In this document: in pieces, positions 47,115-55,787 of the stretch | Layout of the letters: the number at the start of each line of letters is the position of its first letter | How positions within the stretch are numbered: position 1 is the first letter of the stretch | NCBI RefSeq assembly: GCF_014253075.1 | Contig: NZ_JACLZJ010000003.1 | Location: 372,001-436,000 of the forward strand | Direction of reading: 5' to 3' | Length of the DNA: 64,000 bases | From: Ochrobactrum sp. CM-21-5 | Lineage (GTDB): Bacteria > Pseudomonadota > Alphaproteobacteria > Rhizobiales > Rhizobiaceae | Translations under genes and position numbers: made by a program | Notes under the pieces: model-generated | Databases searched by the model: none | What the model was told of the DNA's origin: nothing | The model's input: only the letters and a program-made list of their open reading frames with translations

Positions 47115-47879
47115 ATGGATATTAACGGACAGATTGCCATCGTCAGCGGCGGTGCTTCGGGTCTTGGCGCGGCAACGGCCCGCACATTGGCCGCAAAAGG
47201 CGCAAAAGTCGCCATTCTCGACTTCAATATCGAGGGCGCAAACATGATTGCCGAAGAGATCTTCGGCATCGCCATCAAATGCGATGTTTCGGATGCCGCA
47301 AGCGCCGAAACCGCCTTTCATACCATCGGCGAACAACTCGGAAGCCCCCGCATTCTCGTCAATTGCGCGGGCGTTGCTCCGGCCAAGAAAATGCTCGGAC
47401 GCGACGGTGGCGTCATGCCGCTCGATGATTTTCGCCGCGCCATCGAAATAAATCTTGTTGGTTCCTTCAATCTTCTGCGGCTGTTCGCCGACAGTGCTTC
47501 AAAAAACGAACCGCTTGCGACCGGAGAGCGCGGCGTTGCCATCAATACGGCTTCCGTCGCAGCCTATGACGGTCAGATTGGCCAGACGGCCTATGCAGCC
47601 TCTAAAAGCGGCGTAGTCGGTCTGACGCTTCCGGCCGCGCGTGAACTGGCACCGCTTGGCATCCGTGTGTGCGCCATTGCGCCCGGCATATTCGAAACAC
47701 CCATGCTCAAGGGCCTGCCTCAGCCAGCACAGGACGCGCTCGGCCAGATGGTCCCCTTCCCCCCGCGTTTGGGGCGCCCGGATGAATACGCCGCACTAGC
47801 CCTGCATATCATTGAAAACTGCATGCTCAACGGGGAAACCATCAGGCTCGATGGTGCGCTGCGCATGCCCCCGAAATAA
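47115..47879 (+). CDS. Short-chain dehydrogenase, HSD10 / 3-hydroxyacyl-CoA dehydrogenase type
   Basis: A 254-residue NAD-dependent SDR. The cofactor motif GGASGLGAATARTLAAKG, the NCAG strand, catalytic Ser in INTASVAAYDGQIGQ and YAASKSG for Tyr and Lys are all present. APGIFETPMLKGLPQPAQDAL is typical of HSD10/HADH type II enzymes that oxidise 3-hydroxyacyl-CoA. It probably feeds the adjacent thiolase. Same strand and transcript as its two neighbours. Confidence 0.9.
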   Translation: MDINGQIAIVSGGASGLGAATARTLAAKGAKVAILDFNIEGANMIAEEIFGIAIKCDVSDAASAETAFHTIGEQLGSPRILVNCAGVAPAKKMLGRDGGVMPLDDFRRAIEINLVGSFNLLRLFADSASKNEPLATGERGVAINTASVAAYDGQIGQTAYAASKSGVVGLTLPAARELAPLGIRVCAIAPGIFETPMLKGLPQPAQDALGQMVPFPPRLGRPDEYAALALHIIENCMLNGETIRLDGALRMPPK

Positions 47880-47943
47880 AACAAAAAGAAAAGACTAGTC
47901 GCAGAGACGGCGATTACCGTCCAGATGTTTTGAGAGTGAGGAA

Positions 47944-49638
47944 ATGCATCAAATGACAACACACGGCGACATGCGAACAGGCGGCCAGATTTTGGTGGAT
48001 GCTCTGCGCATCCACGGAGTGGAACGTGTCTTCTGCGTCCCCGGTGAAAGTTATCTCGCGGCGCTCGACGCTTTTCACGATGTACAAGAAGAAATCGACC
48101 TGATTGTCTGCCGTCAGGAAGGCGGCGCGGCCTATATGGCCGATGCCTATGGCAAACTAACAGGTAAGCCGGGCATTTGCTTTGTCACGCGCGGTCCCGG
48201 TGCTACCAATGCGTCTGTGGGCGTTCATACGGCATTTCAGGATTCCACGCCGATGCTGCTTTTCATCGGTCAGGTGGCAAGCGATCAGGTAGAACGAGAA
48301 GCCTTTCAGGAAGTGGACTACCGACGCATGTTCGGCCAGATGGCGAAATGGGTCGTACAAATCGACGACGCCGCACGCATACCCGAACTGGTCAGCCAGG
48401 CATTCCATCGTGCCGTCAACGGGCGTCCTGGGCCGGTCGTCATCGCATTGCCGGAAGACATGCTGACCTCGCACGCCGCCGTCAGCGATGCGCCCGCCTA
48501 CAAACAGGTGGAGATGCACCCCGGTGTTGACCAGTTGCAGGACATGACCACGCTCATCGAAAAAGCACAACGTCCGCTGATGATTGTCGGCGGTGGCGGT
48601 TGGAGCAGAGATGCCGTGAGTGATCTGCAAAAGTTCGCCGAAAACATGCATCTGCCGGTGGCGGCTTCGTTCCGCTGTCAAGACATGTTCGACAACACGC
48701 ATCCGCTTTATGCCGGTGAAATGGGTACCTCGATCAGCCCGAAGCTCGCCCAGCGCGTGCGCGATTCCGATCTTCTTGTGGTCGTCGGCGCACGCCTTGG
48801 CGAAATGACCACACAGGGCTACGAGCTGGTCGATATTCCGGTGCCGCAGCAAAAGCTGATCCATGTTCATCCGGGCGCAGAAGAACTGGGCCGGGTCTAT
48901 CATGCCAATGTGCCGGTCAACGCCAGCATGCCCGCCTTTGCACGTGCTGCCGCGAAGCTCGCCCCCATCGCAAATCCGCGCTGGAAATCATGGGTGGAAA
49001 GCGCCAATGCCGATTACCGCGCCAATATGGAAACGCCCGTTATTCCCGGCGATGTACAGATGGGCGAGATCATGGAATGGCTGCGTGCGCATTTGCCCGC
49101 CGACGCTATCATCGCCAATGGAGCAGGTAATTACTCGGCGTGGCCGCACCGCTTCTACCAGTATCGCACCTATCGCAGCCAGCTTGCCCCAACGAACGGA
49201 TCCATGGGCTATGGCGTGCCGGCAGCGGTTGCCGCCAAGCTCACCGCGCCGGAACGCCCGGTGGTGGCCTTCGCAGGCGACGGTTGCTTCCTGATGAACG
49301 GTCAGGAACTGGCAACCGCCGCTCAATACGGCGCGAATGCGATTTTCATTGTGGTTAATAACGGCATGTACGGCACGATCCGCATGCATCAGGAACGCAC
49401 TTATCCGGGCCGCGTTTCCGGCACCGGCCTTGCCAATCCGGACTTCGCCGCGCTTGCCCGCGCATACGGACTACACGGAGAGACAGTGGAAAAAACCGCC
49501 GATTTCGCATCTGCTTTCGAACGATGCGAAAAGTCTGGCAAGCCCGGCCTCATTGAAATTCGTATAGACCCAGAAGCGCTCTCGCCCAAGATGAGCTTGA
49601 GCCAGATGCGTGAGCAGGGCCTCGCCAAACAGAGATAG
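47944..49638 (+). CDS. ThDP-dependent enzyme, acetolactate-synthase-like large subunit
   Basis: A 564-residue thiamine-diphosphate enzyme. The activating Glu is in CRQEGGAAYMADAYGK; the ThDP/Mg motif starts GDGCFLMNGQELATA and ends IVVNNGMYG. No regulatory small subunit gene adjoins it, and it lacks the anabolic ilvB-ilvN setting, so it may be a catabolic 2-oxo-acid decarboxylase, ligase or lyase. GTGAGGAA precedes the ATG at 47944; the ATG at 47953 is an alternative. Its 64-base gap to the SDR gene allows a joint transcript. Confidence 0.87.
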   Translation: MHQMTTHGDMRTGGQILVDALRIHGVERVFCVPGESYLAALDAFHDVQEEIDLIVCRQEGGAAYMADAYGKLTGKPGICFVTRGPGATNASVGVHTAFQDSTPMLLFIGQVASDQVEREAFQEVDYRRMFGQMAKWVVQIDDAARIPELVSQAFHRAVNGRPGPVVIALPEDMLTSHAAVSDAPAYKQVEMHPGVDQLQDMTTLIEKAQRPLMIVGGGGWSRDAVSDLQKFAENMHLPVAASFRCQDMFDNTHPLYAGEMGTSISPKLAQRVRDSDLLVVVGARLGEMTTQGYELVDIPVPQQKLIHVHPGAEELGRVYHANVPVNASMPAFARAAAKLAPIANPRWKSWVESANADYRANMETPVIPGDVQMGEIMEWLRAHLPADAIIANGAGNYSAWPHRFYQYRTYRSQLAPTNGSMGYGVPAAVAAKLTAPERPVVAFAGDGCFLMNGQELATAAQYGANAIFIVVNNGMYGTIRMHQERTYPGRVSGTGLANPDFAALARAYGLHGETVEKTADFASAFERCEKSGKPGLIEIRIDPEALSPKMSLSQMREQGLAKQR

Positions 49639-49644
49639 AAAAGC

Positions 49645-49674
49645 AAAGCCCCGGTTCCAAACCGGGGCTTTCTT
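49645..49674. terminator. Bidirectional terminator between convergent genes
   Basis: AAAGCCCCGGTT and AACCGGGGCTTT form a perfect 12-bp stem with a three-base loop, then TCTT on the plus strand. Confidence 0.93.
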
Positions 49675-49692
49675 CATCCAGACCGATGAAGT

Positions 49693-50703
49693 TTATCTTA
49701 CCGGCGGCGCATACATCAGCCCACCCTTGTTCCAGAGGGCATTGATGCCGCGATCGATCTTCAGCAAGCTGTCCTTGCCGATAGTGCGATCAAAAATCTC
49801 GCCATAATTCCCGACTTTGGTAATGACGTTATAGGCCCATTTCGGGTCGAGTCCGAGCTGCTTTCCGCTATCGCCCTCACCGCCGAGAAACCGCCGCACA
49901 ACGGGCTTGTTGGAATTGAGATCGTCATCTGCCGTCTGCTGCGTTATGCCCAACTCCTCAGCCTCCACCAGCGCGAAAAGCGTCCAGCGCACAATGTTGA
50001 ACCATTTGTCATCGCCCTGGCGGACAGCCGGTCCAAGCGGTTCCTTGGAGATGATTTCAGGCAGGACGCTATAAGCGTCCGGCTCGGCCAGCTTGAGGCG
50101 CTGCGCATAAAGTGCCGATGCATCCGTAGTGTAGACATCGCAGCGGCCCGTATCGAAGGCTTTCAGTATACCGTCAGCCGAGTCGATAACCACCGGTTCG
50201 TATTTGATATTGTTTGCGCTGAAATAGTCGGCGACATTTTGTTCAGTCGTTGTACCCTGTTCGGTGCACACCGATGCACCATCAAGCTTGAGCGCGCTGT
50301 CCACACCCAGTTCCTTGCGGATCATGAACCCCTGCCCATCGTAATAGGCCGTGCCGACAAAGTGAATGCCCATGCCCGCATCGCGCGACAATGTCCATGT
50401 AGTCTGGCGTGACAGAAGATCGACCGCGCCTGACTGTAACGCAGTGAAACGTTCTTTGGTCGAGAGCGGAACGTAGCTAACCTTGTCCGGATCACCGAAA
50501 ACCGCGGCTGAAACCGCGCGACAGAAATCGATATCGAAACCCGTCCATTTGCCCTGATCGTCTGGAGACGAAAAGCCCGCGACGCCCTGGCTGACGCCGC
50601 AATTGATCTTGCCTCGTTCCCTGATCGTATCAAGCGTGTCTGCGTTGGCTGGGGCGGCGAAACCGGCAGCCAGCAAAAGCCCTGCAAGAATATGTTTTCT
50701 CAT
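49693..50703 (-). CDS. Amino-acid ABC substrate-binding protein (AapJ/BztA-like, orphan)
   Basis: The 336-residue protein has a signal peptide cut near ANADT (about 22) and the polar-amino-acid binding fold of the general L-amino-acid family: TLDTIRERGKINCGVSQGVAGFS in parts, GFDIDFCRAVSAAVFGD, LTxR-like LLSRQTTWTLSRD. No permease or ATPase gene adjoins it. It lies 84 bases downstream of the kinase-M23-aminotransferase fusion on the same strand, so it may supply that enzyme's substrate through a shared membrane complex elsewhere. Confidence 0.88.
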   Translation of the reverse strand: MRKHILAGLLLAAGFAAPANADTLDTIRERGKINCGVSQGVAGFSSPDDQGKWTGFDIDFCRAVSAAVFGDPDKVSYVPLSTKERFTALQSGAVDLLSRQTTWTLSRDAGMGIHFVGTAYYDGQGFMIRKELGVDSALKLDGASVCTEQGTTTEQNVADYFSANNIKYEPVVIDSADGILKAFDTGRCDVYTTDASALYAQRLKLAEPDAYSVLPEIISKEPLGPAVRQGDDKWFNIVRWTLFALVEAEELGITQQTADDDLNSNKPVVRRFLGGEGDSGKQLGLDPKWAYNVITKVGNYGEIFDRTIGKDSLLKIDRGINALWNKGGLMYAPPVR

Positions 50704-50787
50704 ATTTTCCTCCCATTTGCGGACAAGCCGCTCCCGTTCCCGGCGATGGCCGCCGGGTTACGATCCTTTTGATTGTCAGTTCCCCGT

Positions 50788-53700
50788 TTACCGCAGTGCA
50801 GCCACGAAGCTATCCTCCAGAACGCTTAGCAGATGATCCGCATTGGCGCGGCTGAAGATCATGGGAGGACGCATTTTCAGCACATTGTCGAAGGGACCTT
50901 CCGTCCCCATCAAGATGCCACGCTCACGCGCGCCATCATTGATCTTCTTGGCGATTGCCGTTGCCGGTTCCTTGGTTTTGCGATCGGTGACAAGTTCGAT
51001 ACCGAGGAACAGGCCCTGGCCGCGCACGTCACCGATGATATCGAAACGCTTCTGCATCGACCGGAAACCATCGATAAGATAATTGCCGATCTCTAGCGCA
51101 TTCCGGCGCAGATCGTCGCGTTCGATCACATCGAGCACGGCGAGACCCGCGGCACAGGACACCGGATTCCCCCCGAACGTGTTGAAATATTCCATTCCGT
51201 TGTTGAAACTGTCCGCAACCTCTCGTGTCGTCACGAGTGCTGCCATCGGATGTCCATTGCCGATAGGCTTGCCCATGGTCACGATGTCCGGCACCACGTC
51301 CTGCATTTCGAACGCCCACCAATGGCTACCGACGCGGCCGAAACCAACCTGCACCTCATCCGCCACGCAAAGCCCGCCAGCTTCGCGCACCATAGCGTAG
51401 ACCTCTTTCAGATAGCCCTCCGGCAGGAAGACCTGTCCGGCCACGCTTGGAATGGACTCCGCCAGGAAGAAGGCAGGCGCACGGCCTTGACGCTTCATCG
51501 TCTCGATCTGCTCGGCAATGCTTTCGGCAAAGCGCTTGCCATGTTCTTCCTGCGGCCAATCTTCCGGGGCACGATAACTGTCGGGAATGGTCGCTTCGAA
51601 CACGTGTTCAGGCCGTCCCTTGCCGCCTTTGCGCTTGTATTTGTATGGGCTGAGATCAATCAGCTCCTGCGTCGTCCCGTGGTAAGCCCAGTCGAGAACA
51701 ATGGCGTCGCTGCGTCCGGTATGATTGCGCGCCATCCGCAACATGAGGCTGTTGGCCTCACTGCCCGAACAGGCAAAAGAAGCAACCGCCAAGCCTTCCG
51801 GCAGGGTTGCCGTCAGCCGCTCAGAATAGGTGACGATATTATCATGTAGATAGCGCGTATTAGTGTTGAGCAGAGCCGCCTGCCGGGCGATTGCCTCGAC
51901 CACTTCCGGATGGGCGTGTCCCAGATGGCAGACATTGTTGAAGCAATCGAGATAGGCGCGTCCGCGATGATCGATCAGCCATGCGCCCTCGCCGCGCACG
52001 AACTTGATCGGCTCCGAATAGGAAATCGACAGGTTTGGCAAAAGCGTCTGCTTGCGCGCACTGACAATTTCCGACCGGGTGCGTCCCGGCTGATAAAAGG
52101 TTTCCGCCGGAATGCCGGCCAGAATTGCTGCATCGGGGAACAGATCAGCCCATACATCGAGGAAGGCGCTTTCGCCCACACCGAGGATTTCCGTTGCGGA
52201 TAACCGGGTATCAGTTGAGATCTGGAAATGGAGATGCGGGGTCCAGCCGCCATTTTCATTGATATCGCCCATATAGCCGACAAGGTCCCCCGCCGACAGG
52301 TGCTGACCGGGCTCCAGTCGCGCCGAAGCTTCGTGCGCCATATGTCCCCAGAGCGTGATGAAGGGCGGGCAGCCTTCAGGCTTATGTTCGAGCGCAATAA
52401 GCCCGCCATATCCCAGCGGTACGGTTTCTATCTCGACACTCTTTACAGTTGCATCGAGCGGAGCGTAAAGCGGCGTGCCTGCGGGCATGAAAAGATCAAG
52501 CCCCAGATGGTGTACACGCCGCTCACCTTCGACGAAGCGTGAACGGAATGCTTCATCGGTATAAACTGTACGCTTTTCTCCCCACGGTCCGATGCCAAGC
52601 TGCACGTGATTGCGGGCGCAGAAATCATCCCACCATTCTGTGGCTTCTTTCGGGCGCTGCTCTGCTGACGCTACCGTCATCACGTGGGATGCGTCGCCAT
52701 AGGGCACCAGCGCCTTTGTCATGGTGGCGGGCGCAGGGCGCAACACGGGCGAAAATTCGTGGCGGTGTGCATCGATCCAGCTGCGCACTGCACCCGCTCC
52801 ATCCACCGCACCGAAACCGCAGGCCTTGCGCAGAATGGCGGTCGCAAATTGCGGGTTCATGGCATCGAGCTTGCGCAGAAGCCGCCACGCAGGTGCCTCG
52901 CTGATGGCGAGATAGGGGTTGTCGCTCGTCTGGTCGCGGCGCGATGCGGAAAGGGTTACGCTGGTGATAAGCCGCATGGCGATGAGGTCGAAAAGAAGGT
53001 CGATTTCCTGCGGCTGAAGCGGATATTCTTTATGAAAACCTGAAGCAAGCGCCGACGCCGCATTTATCGGATCTTCCATATCGAGAATGGAATAGGCGCA
53101 GGCAATCGCCACATCAGCAATCAACACCGTATGGACGGCATCACCGAAGTCGATAATTCCGGCAATCTTTTCACCGTTGTCCGCGTCGATCAGCACGTTC
53201 CAGTCGTTGGCGTCGTTATGGATCACCTGAGCGCGCAAAAGCGGCAGTTTCGGCGCTACATCCCGCTCAAAACGGGCAAGAAAACGTTCGACAAGCGCAC
53301 GGTCTTCCGAATTGTCGATGAAATGCAGCCTGTCGCGCGCGCGACCCGCATGGCGTAGATCCCAATCGAAATCGCGCAAGGCACCCGGATGGATGAACCC
53401 CTGAAGCGCCCGGTCGAGCTGCCCGAGTGCACGGCCCAGATCGTTCAACAATGCATTGCTGCGCTTTGCTTCCGCCAGCGGGGTTCCGGGCAGCCAGCTT
53501 GCCACACGCAGCGCATGGGGCATGCCGGCGGCATCGTCAGCAGAGGCCAGAATACTTCCAGAAACACTCGCCTTCAGGCGCGGCACCGGAATTGCCGGTC
53601 CGGCTTTGGCCAGATGCTGCAGCAGTGCAGTCTGGAATTCACTTTCGACTTTCGGTTCACTGGCATTGACGATTTTCAGAATCCAGTCCCCGTTTTTGCC

Positions 53701-53835
53701 GCTCTTGAGACGAAAATTTCGATCGCGCTCGCTGTCGAGCGGCAGCGCGCTGGCCTTTACGCCGAAATAACGCTCCGCCAGAGCGGCGGCCTCGTCGGAA
53801 GTAAATCTCGGGGCGGGATGCGAAATATCGGTCAT
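50788..53835 (-). CDS. Trifunctional fusion: APH-type kinase, M23 peptidase domain, class III aminotransferase
   Basis: A 1015-residue protein with three domains. Residues 1-350 are an aminoglycoside-phosphotransferase-like kinase with K54, catalytic loop HNDANDWN (H207-N213) and DFGD (D229). Residues 410-560 are an M23/LytM-type domain with complete zinc ligands H443-x-x-x-D447 and H534-x-H536. Residues 600-1015 are a class III PLP enzyme with the Asp in [11 protein letters not shown] and the Schiff-base K856 in [11 protein letters not shown]. The kinase and PLP parts resemble human hydroxylysine kinase and phosphohydroxylysine phospho-lyase, which suggests a phosphorylate-then-eliminate route for an amino alcohol. 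No signal peptide, so the M23 part is probably a structural or sensory domain. ATG at 53835 fits the kinase start; 288 upstream in-frame bases lack family sequence. Confidence 0.88.
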   Translation of the reverse strand: MTDISHPAPRFTSDEAAALAERYFGVKASALPLDSERDRNFRLKSGKNGDWILKIVNASEPKVESEFQTALLQHLAKAGPAIPVPRLKASVSGSILASADDAAGMPHALRVASWLPGTPLAEAKRSNALLNDLGRALGQLDRALQGFIHPGALRDFDWDLRHAGRARDRLHFIDNSEDRALVERFLARFERDVAPKLPLLRAQVIHNDANDWNVLIDADNGEKIAGIIDFGDAVHTVLIADVAIACAYSILDMEDPINAASALASGFHKEYPLQPQEIDLLFDLIAMRLITSVTLSASRRDQTSDNPYLAISEAPAWRLLRKLDAMNPQFATAILRKACGFGAVDGAGAVRSWIDAHRHEFSPVLRPAPATMTKALVPYGDASHVMTVASAEQRPKEATEWWDDFCARNHVQLGIGPWGEKRTVYTDEAFRSRFVEGERRVHHLGLDLFMPAGTPLYAPLDATVKSVEIETVPLGYGGLIALEHKPEGCPPFITLWGHMAHEASARLEPGQHLSAGDLVGYMGDINENGGWTPHLHFQISTDTRLSATEILGVGESAFLDVWADLFPDAAILAGIPAETFYQPGRTRSEIVSARKQTLLPNLSISYSEPIKFVRGEGAWLIDHRGRAYLDCFNNVCHLGHAHPEVVEAIARQAALLNTNTRYLHDNIVTYSERLTATLPEGLAVASFACSGSEANSLMLRMARNHTGRSDAIVLDWAYHGTTQELIDLSPYKYKRKGGKGRPEHVFEATIPDSYRAPEDWPQEEHGKRFAESIAEQIETMKRQGRAPAFFLAESIPSVAGQVFLPEGYLKEVYAMVREAGGLCVADEVQVGFGRVGSHWWAFEMQDVVPDIVTMGKPIGNGHPMAALVTTREVADSFNNGMEYFNTFGGNPVSCAAGLAVLDVIERDDLRRNALEIGNYLIDGFRSMQKRFDIIGDVRGQGLFLGIELVTDRKTKEPATAIAKKINDGARERGILMGTEGPFDNVLKMRPPMIFSRANADHLLSVLEDSFVAALR

Positions 53836-53930
53836 GGAAGGATTACGCTTTTCAGATGGATTGGAAGGTGAGAGCTTGGCACGACAATGATTTTCAGGCA
53901 TCAGACAAGGTGTCGGAGAGACCGGCACTT

Positions 53931-53948
53931 TGCCGGAACGAACCGGCA
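53931..53948. promoter_or_regulatory. Inverted repeat between the fusion gene and the Lrp-type gene
   Basis: TGCCGG-AACGAA-CCGGCA is a perfect repeat of six bases each side, 30 bases before the regulator start and about 95 bases before the fusion start. It is a candidate binding site for the adjacent Lrp-type protein. Confidence 0.55.
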
Positions 53949-53977
53949 TATTTACGGCAGGATGAAAGTTGCGGATC

Positions 53978-54418
53978 ATGCGGGAACTGGATGCGAAAGA
54001 TCGTGAAATACTGGCCATCCTTTCCAAGGAGGCGCGCATACCGCTCAAGACGCTCGCGGGCCGTATCGGCTTATCGAGAAGCGCCACCGGTGAACGGGTT
54101 TCCAATCTGGAGAAGAGCGGCATTATACGCGGCTATCGCGCCGATATCGGCCAAATGGACGCGAATATCATTCGCGCGATCATTCTCGTCAATCTGAAGC
54201 GCACTCCAGCCTTGGGACTGCTGGATGACCTCGCCCGGCATGCTGAAGTCCGCCGTGTTTCGTCAGTTAGCGGACAACTCGATCTGGTTGTAGAGGTGGA
54301 AGTCCCAACAATAGACCGTCTCAACCGGCTGCGTGATTTGATAGCAACCCATGAAACAGTAGAGGATCTCACTACCGCAATCGTACTTCACCGAGATATT
54401 GAGCGCGAAACCTCCTGA
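53978..54418 (+). CDS. Lrp/AsnC-family transcriptional regulator
   Basis: The 146-residue protein has the AsnC-type helix-turn-helix (about 3-50: LDAKDREILAILSKEARIP, then IGLSRSATGERVSNLEKSG) and a RAM domain (about 62-140). It is divergent from the trifunctional fusion and is its most likely local regulator. The ATG at 53978 begins the conserved part; a TTG at 53969 is in frame. The effector is probably the amino acid handled by the fusion enzyme and the neighbouring binding protein. Confidence 0.87.
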   Translation: MRELDAKDREILAILSKEARIPLKTLAGRIGLSRSATGERVSNLEKSGIIRGYRADIGQMDANIIRAIILVNLKRTPALGLLDDLARHAEVRRVSSVSGQLDLVVEVEVPTIDRLNRLRDLIATHETVEDLTTAIVLHRDIERETS

Positions 54419-54519
54419 AATTGGGCCCTCGCAACTTTAATCGGGAAAAGCGTAATTTGGCATGGACTCTCGCGCATAAGTCGAAGATAACCCCACCAGG
54501 TTGCAAATGGGAGCGCGAC

Positions 54520-54609
54520 TTGAAATCACTTAATCTATTTATAATCGGCTTCGGCTTCACGGCATTGGTCATCACCTGCATCTTCGCCATCGGTGGCGGA
54601 ACGCTCTGA
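54520..54609 (+). CDS. Putative 29-residue membrane peptide
   Basis: A TTG start, with GGGAG six bases before it, opens a 29-codon frame whose residues 5-25 (LFIIGFGFTALVITCIFAI) are one hydrophobic helix with a basic K at position 2. It sits in the 205-base gap between the Lrp-type gene and the convergent LysR gene. A longer in-frame ATG at 54421 lacks a clear ribosome-binding site. Small single-helix proteins of this kind often modify larger membrane complexes; nothing here says which. It is a prediction from sequence alone. Confidence 0.45.
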   Translation: MKSLNLFIIGFGFTALVITCIFAIGGGTL

Positions 54610-54623
54610 CTTTATAGTTTGGG

Positions 54624-55538
54624 TCAAGGCTGCAGGAGCGCATCTCCAAGAAAACTCGCCGAAGATTCGCGCACGGCGCGTATCATGAAATCGCTGATGA
54701 CACGGATGCGTGGTGCAGCCATCACGTCTATATGACAGCTCATCCAGTATTCGCGTTCCAGGTGCATTTCCGCAGGCAGAACCGGCACAAGCTCCGGATG
54801 CTTGCTGGCGATGAAATAGGGCAGTACGCAAAGTCCGTAACCGGCAAGGGTCGCAATCAGCTGCGCGTGGATGCTTGAGCTTTGATAGGTGCATCGCTGG
54901 CCCGGCAGAATCTCGCGCATGTAGTCCAGTCCGGGCGTGAAAACCATGTCATCGATATAACCGATGAAAGGGTGGTTTGCGATGTCCTCACGCGATCTGA
55001 TGGACTGCTGGCGCGCCAGATAATCGCGATGTCCATAGATGAAAAGCCTGTACGACGTGATCTTCTCGCTATGATAAGGCCCGTTGCGCGGCATGTGCAA
55101 AGTGATCGACAGTTCAGCCTCGCGTCGCGAAAGCGACATGATCTGCTGGATAGTCACAACTTCCACGAACAGGTTCGGATAGGCTTGTGCAAGCACCGGC
55201 AAGCGGTCGGCCAGGAAGAAATTGCCGAAACCTTCAAGTGTGGAAAGCCGCACGACGCCGGAGAGAGCGCCAAGATTGCCGGTCGCCTCCGTCTGGAACT
55301 TCATGGCCTCGCGCTCCATCACCTCCGCCGGGTCGACCAGCCTTTCACCTAGCGGAGTCAGCAGATAGCCACGCGGATTGCGTTCGAAAAGCTTGGTCGC
55401 CAATGTCTGCTCCAACCGGTCTATGCGGCGTAGCACCGTCACATGACTGGTGCGCAACTGCCGCGCGGCCGTGGAAAGCTGGCCCGTGCGCGCGACGGCA
55501 AGAAAATACTGAAGATCGTCCCAGGTGAACTGCCGCAT
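54624..55538 (-). CDS. LysR-family transcriptional regulator
   Basis: The 304-residue regulator has the LysR winged helix (about 3-62: FTWDDLQYFLAVARTGQLS, TSHVTVLRRIDRLEQTLA) and a periplasmic-binding-like effector domain (about 90-295). It is divergent from the branched-chain-type ABC operon, with an inverted repeat of LysR type between them, and is the probable activator of that operon. The effector may be a substrate or product of the importer and GMC oxidoreductase. Confidence 0.88.
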   Translation of the reverse strand: MRQFTWDDLQYFLAVARTGQLSTAARQLRTSHVTVLRRIDRLEQTLATKLFERNPRGYLLTPLGERLVDPAEVMEREAMKFQTEATGNLGALSGVVRLSTLEGFGNFFLADRLPVLAQAYPNLFVEVVTIQQIMSLSRREAELSITLHMPRNGPYHSEKITSYRLFIYGHRDYLARQQSIRSREDIANHPFIGYIDDMVFTPGLDYMREILPGQRCTYQSSSIHAQLIATLAGYGLCVLPYFIASKHPELVPVLPAEMHLEREYWMSCHIDVMAAPRIRVISDFMIRAVRESSASFLGDALLQP

Positions 55539-55585
55539 ACCCGTCTCCCGGAATAGAGCACCCTCTTGAGGGTCGTCTGTACGAT

Positions 55586-55606
55586 TTTGAACAGATGATG
55601 TTCAAA
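55586..55606. promoter_or_regulatory. LysR-type inverted repeat
   Basis: TTTGAAC-N7-GTTCAAA is a perfect 7-bp inverted repeat in the LysR/ABC gap and fits the T-N11-A form of LysR sites. It lies 48 bases from the LysR start and about 180 bases from the binding-protein gene. Confidence 0.6.
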
Positions 55607-55787
55607 AATTGTTATTCTTGTACGCATTTGTCAATGCTACGCTTCCAGCCGACAGTCCGAACGGAGGAAATCTCGGGCTTGAAGCGGTAGATACAAACGG
55701 TCTGAGAAAACCGACAGCCACCGCTTTGATGAAGTCGCCAGCGCGACTTTTCGCGTTGGACTGAAGAAGCTATGGGAGGAGCACTTC

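Noticed and set aside
50788-54123. A 1111-residue product for the fusion gene starting at 54123
   Set aside because: The first 96 residues overlap the divergent Lrp-type gene and its promoter and show no domain; the ATG at 53835 begins the kinase domain.
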